Source of the DNA: an uncultured Caldilinea sp.
Lineage (GTDB): Bacteria; Chloroflexota; Anaerolineae; Caldilineales; Caldilineaceae
Reading direction: 5' to 3'
DNA length: 9,291 nt
Assembly: GCA_937928035.1 (NCBI GenBank)
Contig: CALFWA010000265.1
Span: forward strand, 1-9,291
The position numbers and the translations under genes are program-made. Position 1 is the first letter of the stretch, and every line of letters starts with the position of its first letter. Of the stretch, positions 1-8,062 are shown in pieces. The notes beneath the pieces were generated by a model. The model did no database searches, was not told the origin of the DNA, and saw only the letters and a list, made by a program, of their open reading frames with translations.

Positions 1-1
1 T

Positions 2-247
2 CCAGAAGAGAAGGAGACCGACTGCTTTTGGGCGCTGAGTAACGCTTTTAGCCCCTCTACTTTTTCAGATGCAAATGGATATTTTCAATTTGATAATGTG
101 GAAGCACGCGATTGGGTTGTGTTGATCGGGGACATGATGACTGTGTATACATTTATCACGCAAGGCGAACAAGACAAGCCGATCATCTGGACAACGACCT
201 CCGGTCAGCTCCTGGACATTGGACAGCATGAGGTCACCTACCCGTAA
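2..247 (+). CDS. C-terminal end of a carboxypeptidase-regulatory-like domain protein (5' partial)
   Basis: An open frame runs in from the left edge and ends at TAA 245-247, giving 81 residues with no start inside the window. The segment SDANGYFQFDNV followed by a short turn and WVVLIGD matches the usual core of carboxypeptidase-regulatory-like (CarboxypepD_reg) or related prealbumin-like beta-sandwich domains: T-D-x-N/D-G-x-F-x-F-x-x-V, then a strand ending in a hydrophobic V/I-x-I. The rest (YTFITQGEQDKPIIW, then GQLLDIGQHEVTYP) fits the last strands of such a domain. In the family these modules sit in secreted or surface proteins and lipoproteins, where they are structural or binding parts rather than catalytic ones. 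The N-terminal part, and so any signal peptide, lies outside the window. The gene converges with the ABC ATPase gene; only 47 bp separate their stops and no convincing terminator is visible there. The domain call is fairly safe; the overall function is unknown. Confidence 0.7.
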   Translation, partial: PEEKETDCFWALSNAFSPSTFSDANGYFQFDNVEARDWVVLIGDMMTVYTFITQGEQDKPIIWTTTSGQLLDIGQHEVTYP

Positions 248-294
248 AAATGAGCCAGGCGGTATATTGTTCTCTGGGACCGACCTTCTTCCGT

Positions 295-1386
295 CTACAC
301 CACCTGAATCGCCTCCTGCGGCAGCACTACTGTCCAACGTCGGTCTTCGGCGATACGCAGCCGTTCGTAGATGTAGACCGGCACGACGATCTCCAGGTCA
401 TAGGCGTCTGTGCCCAGGCGCGAGCCGGCTTCACTGCGCAGAAAGAGCGTGCAGGTGAAGCCGTCGCAGAGTTCATCCACGATCACACCCTGTAGAGCGT
501 TGCGTCGCGGGAGAACAGGCGCGTCCTTGCGCACGAGGAGGATGCGTTCCGGACGAATGGCGAGCGTCACCGTATCGCCGGGACGCAGCCACGGTGCAGG
601 CGGCGTTTCTAGTGTTAAGTCGCCGACGTGCACGCTCATTCCCTCTTCGGTACTGGTGAGCACCCGACCGCGCATGAAGTTGCGGCTGCCGGTCAGTTGC
701 GCTACCTGGTGGTTGACCGGACGGGCGACGACCTCGGCCGGCGTCGCGCATTGCAACAATTTCCCCTCGACCAACACCGCCAACTGGTGGGCCAGGAGAT
801 AGGCTTCTCCAAAATCATGGGTGATGAAGATGACCGGTAGTCGAAAGGCTCGTTGTAGATCGAGCAGATCGCGGCGCAGCGCTGCGCGCGTCGGCGCATC
901 CAACGCCGAAAAGGGCTCGTCTAGAAGCAGGATCTTGGGCTCTGTGATCAGCGCACGCGCCAACGCCACCCGCTGCTGTTGGCCACCGCTTAGTTCCTGC
1001 GGACGTCGTGCTTCATAGCCTGCCAGCCCCACTCTCTCCAACATGACTGCCACACGCGCGTTTCGCTCGCGTCGCGGCACGCGGTGCAGCCCAAATGCCA
1101 CGTTTTCGCCGACGGTCAGATGCGGAAAGAGCAGATAATCCTGCATGACGTAACCGATACGTCGTCGTTGAGGAGGGATGTTCACTCCGGCGACGCTGTC
1201 ATAAAAGACAAAGCCGTTCAAGGCGATGCGACCGGCGTCGGGGCGCGCCAGACCGGCGATGCAGGCCAGCGTCATGCTCTTGCCTGCGCCGGAAGGTCCA
1301 AACAGCGCCGTGATTCCCGGCGGCACGTCGAGCGAAAGGTCAAGATCAAAAGAGGGAAGACGTTTATAGAGCCTGAGCGCAAGCAT
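295..1386 (-). CDS. ABC transporter ATP-binding protein, molybdate/tungstate (ModC-like) type with TOBE region
   Basis: 363 residues. It is the cytoplasmic ATPase that should power an oxyanion importer. The NBD is complete: Walker A GPSGAGKS (30-37), Q-loop Gln82 in YVMQD, signature LSGGQQQR (132-139), Walker B ILLLDE (152-157) and switch His190 in FITHD. The order GITALFGPSGAGKS, then GRIALNG, then PPQRRRIGYVMQD...LFPHLTV is characteristic of ModC and its close relatives. Residues about 230-285 and 296-360 form the C-terminal TOBE/OB-like regulatory part (LTGSRNFMRG, LAIRPERILL). ModC is commonly about 350-360 residues, so the length fits. The start is the only in-frame ATG after the TAA of the upstream acyl-CoA dehydrogenase gene, 21 bp away. 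No good Shine-Dalgarno is seen, so translation may depend on coupling. No modA or modB lies beside it, so the substrate is inferred from the ATPase alone; sulfate, iron or polyamine transport remain possible. Confidence 0.85.
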   Translation of the reverse strand: MLALRLYKRLPSFDLDLSLDVPPGITALFGPSGAGKSMTLACIAGLARPDAGRIALNGFVFYDSVAGVNIPPQRRRIGYVMQDYLLFPHLTVGENVAFGLHRVPRRERNARVAVMLERVGLAGYEARRPQELSGGQQQRVALARALITEPKILLLDEPFSALDAPTRAALRRDLLDLQRAFRLPVIFITHDFGEAYLLAHQLAVLVEGKLLQCATPAEVVARPVNHQVAQLTGSRNFMRGRVLTSTEEGMSVHVGDLTLETPPAPWLRPGDTVTLAIRPERILLVRKDAPVLPRRNALQGVIVDELCDGFTCTLFLRSEAGSRLGTDAYDLEIVVPVYIYERLRIAEDRRWTVVLPQEAIQVV

Positions 1387-1407
1387 GCGAAGGCGACTGT
1401 CGTTTCT

Positions 1408-2634
<1,227 letters not shown>

Positions 2635-2640
2635 GGCCAA

Positions 2641-2646
2641 CTCCTC
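2641..2646 (-). promoter_or_regulatory. Shine-Dalgarno fixing the acyl-CoA dehydrogenase start
   Basis: On the minus strand GAGGAG is followed by TTGGCC and then ATG (2634). This 6-nt spacing supports initiation here rather than at the in-frame ATG at 2712, which would add 26 residues not typical of the family. Confidence 0.75.
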
Positions 2647-2680
2647 TAGAAAGCAATTGCGCTGCGTGAATGATTTTTCC

Positions 2681-2733
2681 ATCATATCACGCAAAGCGAG
2701 AATTTTCGACAAATTTTCGACAGTGGGTCGACA
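2681..2733 (-). promoter_or_regulatory. Putative promoter of the acyl-CoA dehydrogenase gene with tandem 11-bp repeats
   Basis: On the minus strand a good -10 (TATGAT, 2681-2686) lies 47 bp before the ATG. No good -35 sits at 17 bp. Instead there are two exact 11-bp tandem copies (plus strand AATTTTCGACA at 2701-2711 and 2712-2722) and a third, half-conserved copy (GTGGGTCGACA, 2723-2733). Each ends in TCGACA, at one-helical-turn spacing. This suggests a regulated promoter in which a protein on the repeats replaces or blocks -35 contact. The -10 is a reasonable guess; the operator role is inferred. Confidence 0.4.
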
Positions 2734-2774
2734 ATCGGAGGCGCCACCACGGGCGAACCAAGCGCTAGCCAGCT

Positions 2775-3644
2775 CTAGCGTCGTTTGTGCGCGGGGAGTT
2801 CGCGTGCATAGCCGATCCCTGTATGGAGCAGTTGAAAGCCGGTTCGCTGATAGAGTCCTCGGGCGTCGGCGCGCATGTCGCGCACCGTGAGGCCGACCTG
2901 AGGCATGCCTCGCTCTCGGATCAACCAGTGTGCAGCCGTAAGCAGCAGCCGACGGCCATATCCGCGGTTGCGCACGGAGGCGTCGACCGCCAACAGATCG
3001 ATGGAACCTTCACGTGGGTTGTCGTTCACCGAGGCCGCCACATAACCGACGCAGCGTCCTTGGTCGACATAAACGAACAGGCGGCGAGTTTCATCGTCGC
3101 CGTTCATAAACGGCTCGATCGAGTCAGGGCTGTCGGCGAAGGCCAGCTCATGTAAAGCGCGCACGCCCGCTGCGCATTCAGGGGTGAAACGACGCGCAGG
3201 CTCGCCCTCGATCGGCTGCAAAGCCGAGGCTGGCAGCACATAGAGCTGCGCAGTCTGCCCTCGATGGAATCCCTGCCTAAGATAGAAGGCGGCGCCGCGC
3301 TCGTTGCGTACATGCAGAAACGCCTCCCAGGCCGTCAATGACGACATCTGCATTTGCAACGCCGACCAAAGCGCATCGGCGACGGCGTCGAAGTCGGCGC
3401 CGTCTACGAACGGCCCCTGGAGATAACCCCGTTCCTCCTCGACTTCGCATCCCATGGCGCCGATGAGCGTCCGCCCTTCGCGCGCCACCACATAACAGGG
3501 AGCCGTCTGTTTTCGCAGCGCCGCTTCGATCTCTTCTGCGCGTTCTCCACTGTACAAGCATTGCGTCTCCGGGTTTGCATTCTGCTTTGCGATCAAACGC
3601 GCCACGTCGCTCAAGTCAGCCGAGTGGATGGGAGTGACCGACAT
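2775..3644 (-). CDS. Tandem GNAT-family N-acetyltransferase
   Basis: 289 residues, about twice the length of one GNAT domain. The C-terminal half (about 152-285) is a recognisable acetyl-CoA-binding GNAT fold: VGYVAASV (199-206), then the strand-and-pyrophosphate loop LLAVDASVRNRGYGRRLL (217-234), whose R-N-R-G-Y-G fits R/Q-x-x-G-x-G/A, and later VRDMRADARGLYQRTGFQLL (254-273). The N-terminal half (about 1-140) follows the same order (LIGAMGCEVEE, then LHVRNERGAAFYLRQGFHRG) but lacks a clear pyrophosphate loop, so it is probably a degenerate, non-catalytic copy. The family transfers an acetyl group to amines of small molecules, antibiotics or proteins; the substrate here cannot be told. The start ATG at 3642-3644 has only a modest upstream AGG, and MSVTPIHSADLSDVARLI is a typical GNAT beginning. 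The gene follows dnaJ by 181 bp and has a promoter of its own. Confidence 0.85.
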   Translation of the reverse strand: MSVTPIHSADLSDVARLIAKQNANPETQCLYSGERAEEIEAALRKQTAPCYVVAREGRTLIGAMGCEVEEERGYLQGPFVDGADFDAVADALWSALQMQMSSLTAWEAFLHVRNERGAAFYLRQGFHRGQTAQLYVLPASALQPIEGEPARRFTPECAAGVRALHELAFADSPDSIEPFMNGDDETRRLFVYVDQGRCVGYVAASVNDNPREGSIDLLAVDASVRNRGYGRRLLLTAAHWLIRERGMPQVGLTVRDMRADARGLYQRTGFQLLHTGIGYARELPAHKRR

Positions 3645-3731
3645 ATTGTGACCTGTCCCTTCTGTTGAGTTCCAGGCAAGTGTAATTGGATTTTGTGCCT
3701 CGTTTTGCGCAAGGCCTAAGGTCCGTCTCTC

Positions 3732-3768
3732 TCACACAATACGCATCACACAATACGTTCACAATAAG
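3732..3768 (-). repeat. 12-bp direct repeats in the GNAT leader (possible operator)
   Basis: On the plus strand TCACACAATACG occurs exactly twice (3732-3743 and 3746-3757, 14 bp apart), and a third, shorter relative TCACAATAAG follows at 3759-3768. On the minus strand these lie right at and just after the predicted transcription start of the GNAT gene, a common place for repressor sites. The repetition is seen directly; the regulatory role is inferred. Confidence 0.5.
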
Positions 3769-3772
3769 AACG

Positions 3773-3781
3773 ATTATAACA
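3773..3781 (-). promoter_or_regulatory. Extended -10 promoter of the GNAT gene
   Basis: The minus strand reads TGTTATAAT, a perfect extended -10 (TG-n-TATAAT). The element 17 bp upstream (CTAAAG, 3796-3801) is a poor -35, which is normal for extended -10 promoters. Transcription would begin near 3766, leaving an untranslated leader of about 120 nt before the ATG at 3644. The promoter lies just after the dnaJ stop, so the GNAT gene need not depend on the chaperone operon. Confidence 0.6.
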
Positions 3782-3825
3782 GCCGCCTGGTTCGACTTTA
3801 GAAAAGACAGGTATCCAAGCGTCAT

Positions 3826-4797
3826 TTACCGACGCTGGCGCAATTGGCGTAGCTCCTGAAAGAGTTGTTTCTCCCGTTCGGTAAGGTCGGTCGGCAACTG
3901 AACGTTCACCACCGCCAACAAATCACCGCGCTGGTCCGGGTTCTTCAGATGCGGCATGCCCAGTCCTCTCAGCCGGAAGACCTTGCCGTTTTGGGTACCC
4001 GGCGGGATGCGCAGCGCCACAGTTTTGTCGGGCGCTTGCACCTGCACTTCGCCGCCGAGAATGGCGGTGTAGAGATCGACCGGCACGGCGATGCGCAGGT
4101 TATCCCCCTCGCGTGTGAAGCGCGGGTCCGGCAACACCTCGATGTTGAGAATCACGTCGCCTTGCCCGGCCGCCCCGCGCATGCGCACTTTGGAGCCGGT
4201 CTGCACGCCGCGCGGGATGTTCACCTCGATGCGCGAGCCGTCGCTGCGTTCGAGCACGCGCGTGGTTCCACGGAATGCTTCATCCAGGGTGATCTGCACC
4301 GTTGTTTCAGCCGCCGGAGTCTCGACGGCGGTGCCCATCGAATCAAAGCCGAAATCGCTCCTTGGGGTGCGCCGGCTGGTTCGGGTGCGGCCTGTTGCGC
4401 TGCGTGCGCCTCCGAAGAGCGTGTCGAAGAAGCTGGAGAAGCCTCCCATTCCGCCGAACAGTTGCTCGAACTCTTCCGGCGTGATCGTGCGCGTGTAGGT
4501 TCCTCCCGTCCCAGGGCTGGCGCTCCAGGAGCTCCAATCGAAATCTTCTGGACGGCCGCCGGCGCGTGCGTATTGCTCCCACTGGGCGCCGAATCGATCA
4601 TATTTGGCGCGTTTTTCCGGGTCGGAGAGCACCGTGTACGCTTCATTGATTTCCTTGAATTTTTGCTCGGCTTCTTTGTTGCCTGGATTTTTATCCGGAT
4701 GATACTTTTGCGCCAGCTTCCGAAAGGCTTTTTTAATCTCCTTTTCGTCAGCAGTTCGCGGCACGCCGAGGATTTGATAATAATCTTTGACTTCCAT
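3826..4797 (-). CDS. dnaJ: Class B J-domain co-chaperone (DnaJ/CbpA-like, no zinc finger)
   Basis: 323 residues; a cytoplasmic Hsp40 that brings substrates to DnaK and stimulates its ATPase. The J-domain (about 1-70) is complete, with the HPD motif at 33-35, the preceding basic helix II (KKAFRKLAQKY) and the closing KFKEINEAYTVLSDPEKRAKYD. A Gly/Phe/Ser-rich linker follows (about 78-150, including FGGMGGFSSFFDTLFGG). The C-terminal substrate-binding domains I and II (about 160-310) include TTVQITLDEAFRGTTR, NIPRGVQTGSKVRMRG and the later IPPGTQNGKVFRLRGLGMP. The CxxCxGxG zinc-finger repeats of canonical DnaJ are absent (no Cys at all), so it is a class B (CbpA, DnaJ2) protein. The start has GAGGG 6 nt upstream. 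It lies 9 bp after the grpE stop, and is the last gene of dnaK-grpE-dnaJ. Confidence 0.93.
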   Translation of the reverse strand: MEVKDYYQILGVPRTADEKEIKKAFRKLAQKYHPDKNPGNKEAEQKFKEINEAYTVLSDPEKRAKYDRFGAQWEQYARAGGRPEDFDWSSWSASPGTGGTYTRTITPEEFEQLFGGMGGFSSFFDTLFGGARSATGRTRTSRRTPRSDFGFDSMGTAVETPAAETTVQITLDEAFRGTTRVLERSDGSRIEVNIPRGVQTGSKVRMRGAAGQGDVILNIEVLPDPRFTREGDNLRIAVPVDLYTAILGGEVQVQAPDKTVALRIPPGTQNGKVFRLRGLGMPHLKNPDQRGDLLAVVNVQLPTDLTEREKQLFQELRQLRQRR

Positions 4798-4806
4798 AGG
4801 CTACCC

Positions 4807-5586
4807 TCATCCCTCCTTCCGGTTGGTCTTCGGAATTTGATCCGACTGCGCCGAGCCGCTGCTGACCAGGACGCGCGCAGGGCGGATCAGGCGGTCACCC
4901 TCGCTGTAGCCCGCCTGCACGACGGTCGCCACATGATCCGTAGGCACGCTCTCCGAGGAGATAACGCCAACCGCTTCATGGCGGTCCGGATCAAAGGGTT
5001 CATGCAGCGGTTCAAGGCGGTCGACTCCGTAGCGCCGCAGGGTTTCCAGAAAGGCGCGGCGCATCGCTTCGATGTTGGCGATAAAGTTGCGCACCTGTGG
5101 ATCGTCCGTCTGCGGCCGATGTTGCAGCGCCAGGTCCAGATGGTCGGCGAGCGGCAACATGTCTGCCAAAATCTGACGTCGGTTCTCTGCGGTCTCTGCG
5201 CTCGATCGCTGCTCTAGGCGCCGACGCAAATTGTCTAACTCTGCCTGAAGACGCAAATATCGATCCTGCCAGGCGGCGCTGTCGGCGTCGGATGTCTTTC
5301 TTTGATTGGCTTCGGCCACTGCGGCGCGCAGAAAGACCAGTTCCGCTTCCAGCTGTTTTTGATGCTCGCTCTGTTTGCGCAACGCCTCGTCTTTGATTTC
5401 GATCTCCTGCGCCTTCTGACGTAGTTCTTGATTCAGGCGCTCGATCATCGCCTTGAGTTCTTTGTTTTCCTGCTCAAGCTGCGCCGCCATCTGCTGCAAT
5501 TGCTGCAGCTCTGCTGCGCTCACCACGACGGCGTCGGAATGTCCTCTGCGCCTGTAGCCGCCGCCGAATGGATCAAAGTATGCCAT
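4807..5586 (-). CDS. grpE: GrpE nucleotide exchange factor with long N-terminal coiled coil
   Basis: 259 residues; the dimeric factor that releases ADP from DnaK. The conserved core begins at DRYLRLQAELDNLRRR (108-123), continues with ILADMLPLADHLDLAL (139-154) and ends in the beta-wing signature: FDPDRHEAVGVI (198-209), then VATVVQAGYSEGDRLIRPARVLVS (219-242). Residues about 24-97 are a near-continuous heptad-like coiled coil rich in Gln, Glu, Lys and Leu. This makes the part before the core about 105 residues, against roughly 55 in E. coli, and the protein longer than the usual 180-210. The start at 5586 is preferred over an upstream in-frame ATG at 5640 because AAAGGAGGG lies 8 nt before it. 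The gene is 121 bp after the dnaK stop, with a strong hairpin between, and 9 bp before dnaJ. Confidence 0.93.
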   Translation of the reverse strand: MAYFDPFGGGYRRRGHSDAVVVSAAELQQLQQMAAQLEQENKELKAMIERLNQELRQKAQEIEIKDEALRKQSEHQKQLEAELVFLRAAVAEANQRKTSDADSAAWQDRYLRLQAELDNLRRRLEQRSSAETAENRRQILADMLPLADHLDLALQHRPQTDDPQVRNFIANIEAMRRAFLETLRRYGVDRLEPLHEPFDPDRHEAVGVISSESVPTDHVATVVQAGYSEGDRLIRPARVLVSSGSAQSDQIPKTNRKEG

Positions 5587-5594
5587 AAGATTCG

Positions 5595-5603
5595 CCCTCC
5601 TTT
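5595..5603 (-). promoter_or_regulatory. Strong Shine-Dalgarno fixing the grpE start
   Basis: AAAGGAGGG on the minus strand, 8 nt before ATG 5586, is the best ribosome binding site in the window. It decides for MAYFDPFGGG as the N-terminus over the 18-residue longer form starting at 5640. Confidence 0.8.
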
Positions 5604-5640
5604 CATTTTTCACCGATGTGTTCAATATTTTATTTAGCAA

Positions 5641-5670
5641 GAACGGGCGAGGTGGGACCCTCGCCCGTTC
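5641..5670 (-). terminator. Perfect 12-bp-stem hairpin between dnaK and grpE
   Basis: GAACGGGCGAGG (5641-5652) and CCTCGCCCGTTC (5659-5670) are exact inverted complements around a 6-nt loop. The stem is very GC-rich. On the minus strand it falls 38 nt after the dnaK stop and is followed by TTGCTAAAT, not a clean T-run, so it is more likely a leaky terminator, an RNA-processing site or a 3'-stabilising element than a full stop. It could make dnaK more abundant than grpE and dnaJ. I see no separate grpE promoter after it. Confidence 0.6.
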
Positions 5671-5707
5671 GGAAATCTCTTCACTTGCCCGGCGCAGTTG
5701 TCGCCTA

Positions 5708-7600
<1,893 letters not shown>

Positions 7601-7669
7601 AGTTATATTCCTCCCAAAAATTATGTGGGTTTATCGCCTTTTGCTCATTTTTCGTGCAGCGCATCGTCC

Positions 7670-7719
7670 AACGGCAATAAATGCCTAATTCTTGATGGCC
7701 GCTCTTTCCGTTTGCCGTT
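7670..7719 (-). repeat. Inverted repeat in the dnaK 5' leader
   Basis: AACGGCAA (7670-7677) and TTGCCGTT (7712-7719) are exact 8-bp complements about 34 nt apart. In the dnaK transcript, which should start near 7716, they could form a long-range stem very near the 5' end. The first transcribed bases also carry AAACGG twice in tandem, 7 bp apart. The role is unknown; an mRNA-stabilising 5' stem is one possibility. Confidence 0.4.
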
Positions 7720-7722
7720 TAC

Positions 7723-7787
<65 letters not shown>

Positions 7788-7950
7788 TGGCAGCGCGCAA
7801 GGCGAGTCTGGCTTCGCCGGAAATCTCATCGCAGAGACGTTGAGACGCAGAACTTTTCATGCGTGAATTTCTTCAGGCGGTGCATCCTGACGATAGAGCA
7901 GTCTTTCGCCAGGGGAGCTTGCAGATGCTTTTGATGCTTGCAGCCGGTGT

Positions 7951-7979
7951 ATGACTTGGTGCAGACTCTATGGTAAAAT
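7951..7979 (+). promoter_or_regulatory. Predicted promoter of the NYN/OST-HTH gene
   Basis: ATGACT (-35, 7951-7956), 17 bp, then TAAAAT (-10, 7974-7979; 5 of 6) preceded by TGG, so it also reads as an extended -10. A second TAAAAT follows at 7984-7989. The leader to the ATG at 8063 would be about 75 nt. Confidence 0.5.
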
Positions 7980-8062
7980 GCAGTAAAATACGCATAGAAA
8001 TTTTTGTGCTCGATTCTTTGCAAATCTCCAAATAGTTCTTAAGAGAATTCAAGGAAACTCTT

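Noticed and set aside
248..294. Possible bidirectional terminator between the convergent stops
   Set aside because: Only 4-bp stems (CCAG/CTGG, CGGT/ACCG) can be drawn and they are not next to the short A/T run, so no terminator is called.
3616..3825. A 69-codon minus-strand frame starting directly after the dnaJ stop, with a hydrophobic stretch
   Set aside because: It contains the extended -10 promoter and repeats of the GNAT gene, overlaps the GNAT start out of frame and has no similarity to known small proteins; TAA-ATG adjacency is probably chance.
3865..5217. A 450-codon plus-strand frame across dnaJ and grpE
   Set aside because: It spans two real minus-strand genes and their junction, has no recognisable domain and no ribosome binding site; it is an antisense artefact.
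7830..7852. Degenerate GAGACG/CGCAGA units that could be a small tandem repeat
   Set aside because: Only two or three imperfect units are present; not enough to call a repeat array or a mobile-element trace.
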